From: Glandiceps talaboti
Lineage: Eukaryota; Hemichordata; Enteropneusta; Spengelidae
Assembly: GCF_964340395.1 (NCBI RefSeq)
Contig: NC_135564.1
Location: 9,147,361-9,211,360, forward strand
Length of the DNA stretch: 64,000 nt
Direction of reading: 5' to 3'
The position numbers were made by a program, and so were the translations under genes. Numbering within the stretch: the stretch's first letter is position 1; every line of letters starts with the position of its first letter. Shown here in pieces: positions 41,656 through 54,524 of the stretch. Under the pieces are notes generated by a model that did not search any database, had not been told where the DNA came from, and saw nothing but the letters and a program-made list of their open reading frames with translations.

Positions 41656-44600
41656 ATGAATCCTCGTGTTGCACTGGTAAGTGAAACAAGTTGTGTAATG
41701 TTAAATTGTTCACCTTCACCTTTCCTGGCATGTCATGGACCTTGCTGGTAAAAGTCGGGCCTAGGGCGCCGGGACAACTAGCCTACCTAGCCGTCGACTT
41801 GAACCACAATCCTACAACACAATTTCGCTATCCGAACTGATCGACATTTTGATTTTTGAATAATTTTTCGCTCCGTTCCCAATAACGAAAAGTAAAAACA
41901 TCAAAATGTCAGTTAGGATAGCGGAATAGAGCAGAGTTAGTCGTTCAAGTCTACATATCGGCTAAGGGACAATGTCAGATTAGATTTTTGACTTCCAGCT
42001 CCTTGCACCAAGGCTGATACTCTTGACAGCTTTCTGTGCTCTACAAAAATACCACCACAATGAACTAGTAATGGTGTTCCACCATCCTTGAGATTTGCAC
42101 GTGTGTGTATATGCTAGCTGAGTATACTGTTTGTAAAAGTACCAAGACACACTAAGGGACCGGTCAGTTTCTTCGGCCCGGGGGGGGGGGCGGTGGACTG
42201 GTAGGGGAGGGGTCACCCTGTTTTTGAAATTGGCTGTAGGAGGGGGAGTCATGCTGTTTTGAAAATTGTTAAGGGAGGGGGTATTGTGTTTTGGATTATG
42301 ATGGGAGAAAAAAATCTTTTTCTACAATGGCATATAGCATAGCCTTGTCTGAAATGTGGTACATGGTAATATTTGTTCTTGTCCCTGTTTCTTACATCAA
42401 TTCTTTAATATTACTTCACGTAAGAGTTCAAACATAACTATACATGTACATATACATGTATTACCTATCTACCACACTACTTACAGAACATGTCATGTAA
42501 ATGCTTGGCTGTTTCACAATCAATGCTTCACTTATATTGCACTTTGAGACAAACGTCACAGTGAACTTGAAGGTTTCGTAATGGTAATCTTCATAGATAG
42601 TTTATAAAAGAAGTTAATCTAAATTGTTCTACTCTTCAGTATGAACTTGTCAGAAGGGATTAATACACTTTCTATTTTGGACACTACATGTTATCGACAG
42701 TACAAATCACCACATCTCATCAGATTCCAATTTGTAATATATACTAGGTATGACCACCTAAAGTTCTCTAACATACTAGTGACTTTACTTTACCATAGAC
42801 CCTACACGTGTAGGGTCTATGACTATACATGCAATATTAATGCCCCTATACCAACGTTACGGGGGCCCACTTTTATTTGACATGTGAAACTCATTTAAAA
42901 CTTACATTTACGTTAGCTTTTCAAAACTTGGAAATATTACCTCAAAGGCTATGATATATGCATAAACTAAAAATTGCCTTAATAAAAACAAAAACATTCC
43001 AGATCTGTCAGGGGAAACCCCCAAGGACTCCCTCCCCTCCCCCAGAGGTCATTCATGTATTCAACTAACAATCAGATGCACCGACCTCTTTACTGTTATA
43101 ATGGTATTAAGCTATTCTTAATATTTTCACCCTATGCTAATTTGAGAAGATAGTGTCTTTTAAAGATGTGAAATGTTTGCCAAGATAGTCTAAAATTGCC
43201 TTAAAACTCCAGACCATTAGATGTGCTCACATTTACTGTAATGATGCCATTTAACTTTTTGTAAGAACATATTTCAACCCGATATATAAAGTTATAAAGA
43301 ATAGTTTCTGGTACTTGATGATGCTGTCTTGTAAAGCTTGGAGGTTATTGCTTGAAAGGGTCTGAATAGCATAAAATTGGCCTTTAAACCTCAAGAGCTT
43401 CGATTCTAGGGGGAGACCCCCTAGGACCCCCCCCACACACACACACACAAGAGAATGACATGTCCCAGCCTCAACCTCTTTTCCCTACCTCTTACAGTCA
43501 AGATGCTATTAAACTCCTTTTTTAACAGATATTTACCCTGTGTAGTCAATGATTAAATGATAGTGCTATCCCGGGATCTTCTAATGTATTTGCAAGATGG
43601 TCAAGCATGTCCACACTGGGTCACGATCAAAAAATACCTGTCAAAAGAATATGATATATGTAGGGGGGGGGGGGGTCATCATGTTTTAGAATAAAGTGAC
43701 CCCCCCCCAGGCTGGAGAAACTGGCCGGTCCTTAATATTACCATGAAGCAAATTGATTGCCATCCTTAATATACGACCTTTCCTATCGGGAAGACATTGT
43801 GGCGACCCTTGTCGGTCGAAGATGCGCTCTTTGGTCGGGAAGGAAAATCAGTTCAACATTAGCAATATCTTGTATGCATAGACCAAACTCTCACTACCAT
43901 TGGTAGTCTAAATTGAGATATACAAGTGAATTTGACTGATGTGTCTCTCGATATCAAAATCACATGCTTCTCTGTCTCTACTCTCTAAATATCAACACCA
44001 TAACAAAATCATGTTTCCCTGTCTGTGGTGGTAGTAGTAGTAGTAGTTGAGAAACAACCACCATTGATTTTGAGACTATCGTGTCTGGCAGCATTTAAAC
44101 AAACCTTGTTTTTTTTATTGTTTTAAATTAATTTTATTAAAATAAAAATTTTATTTTACGCAACAGCTCGGGACGACTCTTCCCCTTGTAATTACTGAAG
44201 GCTTCCTAACTTCAAACTTATAAAATAGATTAGACATTTTTATCAGCGACCATATAGAATCCTTACTGTGGCACATCACAGAAGTACCGTCATGTGTTCG
44301 ATTCTGTACAGGTGACGGGTGCGAACCGAGGCATTGGCTTTGCCATCGTGAGGGCGCTATGCAAACAATTTAATGGTCATGTCTATCTAACCTCTAGAGA
44401 TGTGATGAAGGGAAAACAAGCTGTGAAGGCATTGGCAGAAGAAGGCTTAAATCCTAAATATCACCAATTAGATATTACTAGCCAGGAAAGTATTGATAGT
44501 GTGAAGAAATATCTACAAGACACGTATGGTGGACTAGATGTATTGGTTGACAATGCCGGGATATTGTATAAGGCTAGTAGCCCCTGTTATTATTCTCCGA

Positions 44601-44768
44601 TACGTTGTGCCCGCCTTATTTGCATACATTTACCAGGTTTAATTGAAGGAGGTATATCAAGCAGAATACCATAAACCCTCCACCAACCGGAGGGTCTATG
44701 AGAATACTTAACTTTCTTGTTTTCTTTCATAATCTAATTCTCGTAGCCAATAACCCGTATATCTATGT

Positions 44769-44852
<84 letters not shown>

Positions 44853-45397
44853 CTGTAGGATATTATAGCTACATTCCTACGAAAAACGACCAATTAGTGG
44901 GTTAAAATAGTCTATAACACCGAAAAATACAATCACTACAGACACACAAAGATTAGCACTTTTGGCCTGTACGGATTGCCGAATCGCTAGATTAGAAAGC
45001 CAACGACAAACTCCGATTCCTCCTTTTTATTGGGGTAGCATATATTTCAGAAAGTGTCGTCATTATGTTGAGCTTCTGAGGAAGCACAGACTTGTCTGTG
45101 AGAGTAGGTACTATACATTAGTTGAATCGTGTTAGCATTATATTTTATGAAGTAAGGTGCTACGAATGACGATACCGTTATTTATGACGTCCATCAATTT
45201 TCAGATAAAAGGTTAATAGACATGCAAGTCTTGGTAACATTTTATATTCAGATTAACAGCCCTGTACCATTTAGTGAACAGGCTGAGAACACATTGCGAT
45301 GTAACTTCTTCGGGAGGTACGCTGTATACGAATCATTGGTACCGATAATCAGACCTCATGGCAGGTGAGATCAGTACAATAATTTTAATTCTTTGAC

Positions 45398-45428
<31 letters not shown>

Positions 45429-45505
45429 ATAGATAAATAAATAAATAAATAGATAAATAAATAAATAGATAAATAAATAAATAAATAAATAGATAAATAA
45501 ATAGA

Positions 45506-45536
<31 letters not shown>

Positions 45537-45541
45537 ACAGA

Positions 45542-45596
<55 letters not shown>

Positions 45597-47736
45597 GCAT
45601 ATATAGAGTGTGCAAGTTTTAGCTCATCATCAAACATTATTTTCAAATTTGATTTTTGTGTACTTCAAACTATATATCTCATACATTGATACATTACTTC
45701 ATAAATACACACTCAACTGCATATATCTGGTTTAGAAGTTTGGGTAGTATGTTTCAGTCTTACTTGTATTAACAAATTACTTTTTTAAGATACGAATTTG
45801 GGAGGGTAAGTTTTTAAATGATCTGCTCACGTTACAAAGAAATTATTGTGTTTCAGAATTGTTGAACTAGCAGGTCGACGTGGGATCAAGACATTGAATC
45901 TACTCACAACCGAACTTTCCGATAAATTCAGGTCACCACCAGATATTACAGGAGCTGATTTGGTATATCTGATGGCAGAATATTTACAGTATGTATTAAA
46001 GTCATTATATATATATACTAGTTTATTTACGTTCAAGTTTAATACTACCACATACCCGTAATAGAAGACAGTGGTGGTGGTGGTGGTGGTGGTGGTGGTG
46101 GTGGTGGTGGTGGTGGTGGTGGCGGCAGCGGTGGTGGTGGTGGTGGTGGTAATCGAGGAGGAGAATGAAAAAAAGACACGAAGAAGAGGAACACGATAAG
46201 AGTCATGTTGATTTTAACGATTGTAGACATTTTATAGTTCGTCATCATTGTACTTTACTTAAATACTATTCTGGGTTGTTGTATTTTTCAGAGATGTCAA
46301 AGAGGGGGAATACCTGGAGAAGGGTTGGCCAGATATTGATCTACGTTCATATGCTATAAGTAAAATGGCACTTATTGTGATGACCTCGATATTTGGACGC
46401 AATCTAACAAATGACCCGAGAGACATCTTGATTAACAGTGTAAGTATACGTTACTAGTGAAGTAGAAATCTTCGGGGTTTCAATTATATAATTCTAGGGT
46501 ACATGTACATACATTCAAGCTGTCGAGGAAGAGCCTCCAGAGCCTAGGAACAAACCTTGGGGAGCGTGTTCTACTGTTGCCGCAAAGAGCTGGCACGGAT
46601 TCTACTTTTTTTTTTTAAATCCGAAAATCCACTAGTATAAATGAATCCGGGAAATGAATCAGCCAGTCGACTGTCGATCAGTTGGATATTGACCATCGGG
46701 ATAGCCATCATTCTTTCACCCTTTACCGTTTACCTATTTACGAAGTCACCACACCTCCTAGTTTCCTGCACATCAATATTCTGTGACATAATTTTCTACC
46801 CTGTTGTTCTCATCAATTTTCATCAATTATTTTATCCATTCATTCATTCATTCATTCATTCATTCATTCATTCATTCATTCATTCATTCATTCATTCATT
46901 CATTCATTCAATCATTCCCATATTAGCTGAAATCACATTTGAAATATATGCCTAGTGAGTAATTGCTGTGCTCACGTGCAGAGATAATATACAGAAAGAA
47001 CATGGAACTTCATTAAATTTTGATGTTTGAAAGCTGAACATTGTTACCTTCCAGTAAGGGGCAGATATATATACCAGATTAAACTAATTTGCACAATCAA
47101 TCATACTCACAAGAGTTGCTGATGATTTCATCTAATTTAAGGATATATTGATATTGTAGTAAGGTAGGTAAGGCTTTCATAATCAATGGTATTTGCTAAT
47201 GAAAATGTAATATTATCAATGGTGGCCAAGAATTTCGTCTAACTTGTCGAATATATTACATGTAATGATATGGGTGTGGTTTATGTCTAATAGGACCGAT
47301 TTGCATAAATAATCATGTTTACCAAGTAGATAATATGCAATGGTTACTCTGCTTTCTATGTCACTGGCCAATAAAATTGAGATCACCACATCTTTGTCTG
47401 TCCTATAAGATAATCATTGATGTGATTTGCATTTCATAATTAATTGTATTACAAATTAGTGAATAAGAGAAATTATCCCAATATACAAAACATACATCAA
47501 ACTATATTTACAGTAATACTAGTACATTTTGTATATAGAAAGATTCATCCTACATCTTGTGTCATTTCTTTCAGTGCTGTCCTGGCCGTACGAGTACTAG
47601 GATGAATGGTTTCCAAGGCAACATATCAACGGATGAAGCAGCAAAGTTACCAGTGTATCTAGCATTGTTACCAGATTATGTTGGACAACCACAGGGTGAA
47701 TTTTTCGAAGGGATGAAAATAGTCTCTTGGAAATGA
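41656..47736 (+). CDS. Carbonyl reductase 1-like short-chain dehydrogenase, six exons, catalytic Ser not conserved
   Basis: CBR1 enzymes are monomeric cytosolic NADPH-dependent SDRs that reduce carbonyl compounds. Exons: 41656-41676 (MNPRVAL), 44312-44572, 45252-45364, 45857-45988, 46292-46439, 47575-47736 (stop TGA). Total 278 residues; human CBR1 has 277. Visible features: the TGANRGIG cofactor loop (residues ~9-16), VYLTSRD after beta-2, LDVLVDNAGILYK, the helix-4 Asn in RCNFFGR, the catalytic YxxxK as SYAISKMA, and CCPGRTSTRM after it. Intron 2 uses a GC donor (AAG|GCTAGT); a GT site three bases on would give a stop. The segment aligned with human VNVSS, which holds the catalytic Ser, reads VELAG, so the usual Ser is lost. 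The fold and cofactor site look kept; activity may be lost or altered. The first intron is 2.6 kb and contains G-family copy B. Confidence 0.88.
42156..43732. mobile_element. G-run-rich TIR element, family G copy B
   Basis: The left end GGGACCGGTCAGTTTCTTCG and right end CTGGAGAAACTGGCCGGTCC are inverted copies, with TAA on both outer flanks (42153-42155 and 43733-43735). TAA duplications and GG-starting ends would fit the PIF/Harbinger superfamily, but no transposase is present, so the family is inference. The interior has G runs at 42181 and 43663 and short C/A-rich tracts (43425-43450). It lies in intron 1 of the CBR1-like gene. Confidence 0.68.
44771..44851. repeat. (TA)n microsatellite
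   Basis: About 40 TA units in intron 2 of the CBR1-like gene. Confidence 0.98.
45400..45597. repeat. (AAAT)n microsatellite with GATA variants
   Basis: About 50 AAAT tetranucleotides, interrupted by single AGAT units, 35 bp after exon 3 of the CBR1-like gene. Minus-strand frames (LFIYLFIY) are artefacts. Confidence 0.98.
46072..46150. repeat. (GGT)n microsatellite
   Basis: GGT trinucleotides with a GGCGGCAGC interruption, in intron 4 of the CBR1-like gene. Confidence 0.97.
46837..46912. repeat. (ATTC)n microsatellite
   Basis: About 19 ATTC units in intron 5 of the CBR1-like gene. Confidence 0.97.
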
Positions 47737-49252
47737 ATAAAATGACAAATGATACCATTTTTTTTGTAAACTTTGTTTTTCTTTAATACCATGACAAAAA
47801 AATAACTTGATATGATATGTACTCACACGGTATGTTCCACATAAATATTGGACTGATCTCTCAAAGCTGTACCAGCTGCAACTGGAATGTTTTTTTCAAA
47901 ACTGATTTGTCAGATATAATGACTTACTTGTAATATTGTCAGGCCTGAACAGTGTTGAATCACAAATGGGTAAACCTGTATGTGTAGCTGTACACGAAAC
48001 ATTGGTACAATAAATTCGGTCAAATTGATCTTTGTGTCCACATCCTAAAAACAGTACATCGATTTTATCACAATTTGAACTTCTTTCTGTACCACTTACG
48101 GATAAAACAGACCTCCAATTAACATGTACAATGTCAAATAATCAGCAATTCCACAATTTTCAGTGAATATATTACTGGTTGTCTGATTGAAAAACTAATG
48201 CTCCAGTTACCGCTAGTGTAGCTTTAACACGTTATGTTTTTAAAAAGATATCTGTTTGAAAGTTGAGTCTGTACGGAGTAAAACATAGCACAAAACTTTT
48301 CTTATCCCAAACATGGTTTAAGAAAACCCTCTGTTCAATGATTTGACAAGTTTATATCTAATATCAATCTGGAATATCTTCCGACCCAGATAATCATTTT
48401 CCTGTTTGAAATAATTGGGATAAATTTTTGGTATCCTGATTGGGATAAATGCCTTTTGATTGCTCTGGCATATGTAACCACGACATTACAGATGTGGAAA
48501 CAGGCAAGTATACATTCTACTCTCAAAGACCTAAAAAAAAGCCTGGTGTTGGACATAGGTTGTCCAGGACAATTTTTCAGTACATGCATTTGAAGAGTAT
48601 TATATCTCAAATAATGTTATTTGTTTATCCTGATCAGCATAGTTAACCCAATTGGGATAAATTAATGATACCTGTCAACAATTTAATTAACAAATTGCTT
48701 ATCACAATTTGGGTAATTATGTTAAATACACTATGTTTTTATCCCAGGATAACTATCCAAATTGGGATATATATTCCATATATACAACATGTACTCTTCA
48801 ACTCAATGGAAAAGAGTCAGGAATTTCATTCATAAGAGAACATTAAGGTGTTCACATCCTTACTTATTTCCAATAATCTTGCAAAAATGGAACCGATCGA
48901 AATATTGCCATTACACTGTACTTAGTCTAGTAAAAGTACTGGCATGGCCAGACTGCTGATCAACAAGTTCTATCAGCCTTTCACATTTCTGGTTAAACAG
49001 TTCTATCAGCCTTCCCGACTGCTGGTCAAACAGTTCTATCAGCCTTCCCGACTGCTGGTCAAACAGTTCTATCAGTCTTTCAGACTGCTGGTCAAACAGT
49101 TCTATCAGTCTTCCCGACTGCTGGTCAAACAGTTCTATCACTCTTTCAGACTGCTGGTCAACATTAGTTCAGCCTCATGAAATAAACTATACTCCATGGC
49201 ATCAATACAACAAGTTAATGTTGGCAAATTCTTTATCTTGTCTTTTATGTAT
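47737..49252. other. Region between convergent CBR1-like and Roco stop codons
   Basis: This holds the 3'UTRs of both genes. An AATAAA lies immediately after the CBR1-like stop (about 47736-47742). Between 48340 and 48790 the phrases ATTGGGATAA / TTATCCCA occur several times in both orientations, perhaps a decayed inverted-repeat element. A 33-bp tandem repeat lies at 48948-49160. No other gene is recognised. Confidence 0.5.
48948..49165. repeat. 33-bp tandem repeat just beyond the Roco stop codon
   Basis: About six units of GACTGCTGGTCAAACAGTTC plus TATCAGTCTTTCA/CCTTCCC, 33 bp each. On the minus strand it reads as the 11-residue repeat RLIELFDQQSG without stops. It lies about 90 bp downstream of the Roco stop, so it would be 3'UTR. 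Confidence 0.93.
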
Positions 49253-52200
49253 TTACGTGGCCAGCTCTGATTCAATTCCAGGCACTCTTAAGCTTTCCAA
49301 GCTCTTGAACATCATGTCAATGGTTTCTATGGCATCGTCTCTGTGCATACACTTATGGTTCAGAATTCTTCTAAGGTTCTCAATACTGCTTTCTTTGTAC
49401 TCAACATACTCAGAGTCAGGATTCCCAGATATTGATTCTGATTTCCCCAAACCTCTGTTTTCATTCTTCTTCATGACTGCCCAGTGACGAGACCATTGGT
49501 CAAACATCAAGTCTGTAGTTGTTAATGTTTGAGAGGATGATGCGCGGCTTTGAAAAGCCTTCAGGTCATCATTATGGAATCCCATGAACTGACTCATCAT
49601 TCTGTGGTTGCAACCTATTGGTTGGTGAGGCTCTAACAGATTAACCAATGACTGTCGGTAATCGTGAAGCATCCAAGTAATATCGCATTTCTCATGCTTC
49701 TCCATGAGAAGTGTCCTATCGTACCCAGGACATAACAGTTCTGTGATGGCTTCTTCTCTTGTATTACGTTCATCATACACACCTTCTTTTCGTTCATCTG
49801 CCTCAATTATCCTTGGGAGTGGATAATGCGTCACATCTTCTTGATCACTATGGTCTTTAAGTGACAATGCACTAAGAATGTGCATGACAACACTGGTACC
49901 TGGACAACTAATAGCTAACACAGCATATATATGTGCCGTCACTGCTTCCATCAGATCAAAGCAGCTTTTTATATCTCCCTTGCATCTTGCTCTCACACAG
50001 ATGTGCACTCCTCGATTATCATTTGTTAAATACACTAATGCTTCGACCTTGTCACAGACTTTGATACTGTTTCTCCAAATATATTTTGGAGGTCTTCCCA
50101 GTTTGGAAAAATATTTTAACAGCCGTATTTGAAGTCTGGGAAAAAATCCTGGTGAAAAGATGTCTTGGTCACCAAGGCATTGAATCCTTCGACCAAAGTA
50201 ATGTTCCATGGATGTGTCTTTTTTCCATTGGCTCTGTGGCATGTTTGAAGGTAGTAATCCCGGAATTATGTAACACAATTCTCCTTCATCAGACAGCTCT
50301 GCTTGGATAATAAGCTCAAATTCAACCAAGAGTGGAATGACAAGATCTACGTTAACATCCTCCCCAAGAACTTTTGTGATATCTTCTTTCGTGTAAGTTT
50401 GTTGTTTCTGAAGGACTGTTTTGTACTGAGAGAAAATATCAGTGGCTAACAGTGGTCCAATGATCCTTCTACACAGCCAATCAGGATGAAGAATGATGAT
50501 ATCACTATCATCCATTTCTGTGGATTTCCTAATGTATAACACCTGTCACAAAAAAGATAGTATTTCAGTACATTTGTGCAAACATATATTTTTATATCTC
50601 TATTCTTCATCAAGACATGATACAGGAAAAAAGAAGTTGCCTTTGTGTTTCCCTCATGTGACATGACATTTTTTACACACTCGGGCAACTATTATGCGAA
50701 GTAAAACAATTATACAAGTGCTGCCCACACTTTGGATGTAGGAGAAGACAAGTTAAGTAATCATGTTGGTTAGCAGTTGGAAAGTAAGGCCTAACAAAAA
50801 AAATTGTGTGGTTCTGATTATACTCAATTTTATATATGGTGGAGCAGGTAGATGGTTTTTTGATTTTGTAAATATTTCTTTTCATCAGGTAGTTATGTTT
50901 TCCATTGTTTTCCATATGGTCTCTGTGTTATTGGTTTCTTCTCATCAGATGTACAGCCATTACAGATGGAAGAACAGTTTTATACTGTCTTTTTAAGTTG
51001 ATATCAGTTTCCGCATCCACTATTTCTTGTGAGACTTTTTCTTGAATGCCTAAAAAAAAAGTTTAGGGTCGGTGTGAAAAACTAGGTGTGGCCGAGTAAC
51101 CAGAACCAAACAATTTGTTTTTTAGGCCTAACCAATTGATGATCACTAAGTCCATGTGTAATCCTTTCAGCCTTTTAAGCCTGGTCCTATTGTAATGTAC
51201 AAGAATAGTAATACTTATAACATTAGGAAATGGAACTTCCAGGTCAAATATAGATGATAAAGAAATGAAAATTATTCAAAAAAAATTCTATTAATGCAAA
51301 ATTATACCTACTTCACCAATATCATGAAGATAGTTTGTTGCTGTTTTCACAAAATCTTCTTTGATCAATGGATCTAACTCTTTGACTTTCTTGTAGTATG
51401 CTGACCAGTATAACACTGGCATAGACTGCTGCTCTTCAGACTTGACTTCTTTCAGCTTCAGTATCTCTGCACACAGGTTTGGAATTGTCCTCTGTTTCTG
51501 TCATTAATTTAATTAGAAATAATGGTGTAGAATATGGTACAAAAATGTCTAACTATAATATTGCATTCAGAGCATATTTCATCAGGAGCTGTATTTTGCA
51601 TAAATGACAACTAAACATAAATAAGGACATGCACACTTGTAACCCCTCATATATAATTTTGGCTTTTATCAATCAAAAATCCTAACTCAACATAATACCC
51701 CCTCAAATCCCTCTGCTTTGAGAACAAAAGGAATTCTACAGGTCAGGGGCATTGTCCTCGGGTGTGTGCTCTTCACTATAAAGTAGCGCTGCCATTAGCA
51801 TTGATGCTATATTTTTAATAGCCTTCAGAAATGTTTCCCAGTGCATAGTTCTAGAATGTGGCCACTTCTATATAATTAGTAATTTCAAAGATGAAGTTTT
51901 TCATTATCATAAATTTGATGAATAAATTATCTGTAAAATTACCTTGAAATCTGCACTCTTTTCACACTATCAATTTTTTCGCATGTAAGACAAGTGACTC
52001 TAATTTTTCCTGCAATATCATCTCTTTATTGGCCGATTGTGTTTTCTTTGTACCCTGGATCATCACTTTTCCTTTCATTGACTAATACACATTATGGAAG
52101 TTACGTTCAATATCATCTAGCTCATATTGTAATACTTGCAATATGACCTCTCACCTATTGGTCAGACATATTTGTCTTACCTGTAATATCACCTCTCTCC

Positions 52201-54489
52201 AATTGGTCAAACATATTTGTCTTACCTGTAATATCACCTCTCTCCTATTGGTCAAACATATTTGTCTTACCTGTAATATCACCTCTCTCCTGTCCTTTAA
52301 ACACCGTCTTAGTTCCATCATTTCCTTATCCTGTGATTTGTGGCAGTTTAGTATAAAGAAGTCATCTAGTATATTCAGGGAATCACCAAACAACTTTTTA
52401 GCCTCATCTTTGATCTTGATGGCTATCTGTTCAGCTACAAATTAACACATGGAGTATTAATAGAATACAGTATTTGTCAAAGTTAAAGTCAAAATAAATT
52501 TTACAAGAAAACCTGAGTGAGACCTTTGTGTCATTGAATTTAAGCAAGTATAAAATGGGTTTTACAACAAAATTGGAGACCAATACAAGAGATCGACAAA
52601 CTGACTTTCGTATGCTATCTCATCTTTGTGAAAGGTTTGAATAAGAACAATAAATTGCCTGCTGGCCAAGAAATAGCTGCAAACGGATATGTGTTCAGAA
52701 ATACGTAGATGAATGCTCAAATATATCCAAACACTGTTGAACAGATTGAAATGAGCCCATTTCAATAGAACAATTTTACACCTCTGTATTGGTCAATATT
52801 GATAAGTATAGCATTTCAATATGACAACTTCACCTCAAAGATTAATTGTTCCAAGTGTTTGCTTAATTCTTTTGAAATGCATTATTTCTTCTTATCTCTA
52901 ACTTGGTTTGTATTTAGTATTAGTAATTCAGAATTTAGGTTAAATTTTGGTTGTATTTGTAATTTTTGTTTATATTTGATCTTTTTATTTATTGCACCTT
53001 TAGTAAGCCCATTGGATTGATTGTGTACTAAATGTATAGATATATGTGTGTACTTCAAATGTCAAACCAAAAAAAAAGAAAGAAAAAAGAGGATAATAAC
53101 TGATCAATCATTTATCTAATACCATGCAAAATATGCTTTAAACAAAGAAAATACAGGTGTTTATCATGTCATATTTACCTTCTCTCCTGTAGTCTTGTAT
53201 CCAATCAGCTCTGCTTGCAACAAGTATTACAGTAGGTTTGTCTACAGTCTGGTCAGGATCATCCCTGGTGTCTGCACATGGAATATTTATTGCTTTGATA
53301 AAACGTAGCCATGTGAGCACCTGATAAGATACATGTAAGCAAATTACAAACACAAACAAATATGTAAATGTTTTATTTCAAAATTCTCATATTAAAACAA
53401 TGGTTGATTACTATATGTATACTGGTAGCTTAAATTTCTAATTTTGTGTTTTCTTGCTGATATGATTGACAGGTGCAGATATTGGTCATTATGATCTGTA
53501 TAGCTTTTTATGATCAAAAAGTTGTTTTAATACATTATCTGTTCTGTTGATTATTTGTATTAAAAAGTTGTGCTAGTACCCTTGCGGAGGTAAAATGATA
53601 CTATTCCCTAATGTTTTTCTTCATTTAGCCAGAAAATGCTCATGATTTAAGGGGTCTGTCACTACTCGTCTAGTGACTCATAGTGAAAAAGCCCCTTAGG
53701 TCATTCATATTTTCCTTGGCGGCTCTGAATGAAGAATGGGTATTCAAAGGATTGTTCTCGAAAGTTACCTGCTGTAACTGTTCTTCCATAGTATCTGATG
53801 GTGGTTTTAACTGATTAGTATCTTTGATAGTGTCTGCTATTTTAAACATGACCACATATAAAGCATTTTGAGCTCCAAGGACCATGGAATGTGTTGGGTG
53901 GTAGTCCGACTGACCAGCATAATCCCATGTACTGACTTTACCAACATGTGGGATGTCCACAGTACTCATGTGAATTCCTGCAGTAGGAGTATAGTTCTTA
54001 TCCTGTCCAGGAGGAGGAGACGTTTCCCTGTCCCACAATTGTAATGTAGCTTGCAGCAATGTCTGAAATAAAACAAAGCACAATTTGACTTGCACACTGA
54101 AGTAGGAACTGGGACTGTCACAATAAAATTTCCCCATTGAAAAAATATACCAACCATTCACTGGAAGTACTAGCTTAAAAAGTTCTTGCCTTTAAAATTG
54201 ACTACTTGATGACAGCATTGTGTATACTTTATGTATATATACATCTCAATATAAACAGTGCAAATAAATTGTGTGGAACATGTAATCATATGTCAACATT
54301 TAAATGAAAAATTTTTGATATGGTTTTATCACTCAGTCTTCATACATGTTACAAGTTTGGTTATAAATAATGCAGTAGTTTTTGAGAAATCGTGTCCACA
54401 GACAGATGGACAGACAGACAAGAAAGACAAGTATATGTGACATAACCTCCCCTCTAGTGGGTAAAAATGAAAATGTGATCACAAATTAA

Positions 54490-54524
<35 letters not shown>

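Noticed and set aside
46045-46248. Proline-rich small protein on the minus strand
   Set aside because: Comes from the (GGT)n microsatellite in a CBR1-like intron.
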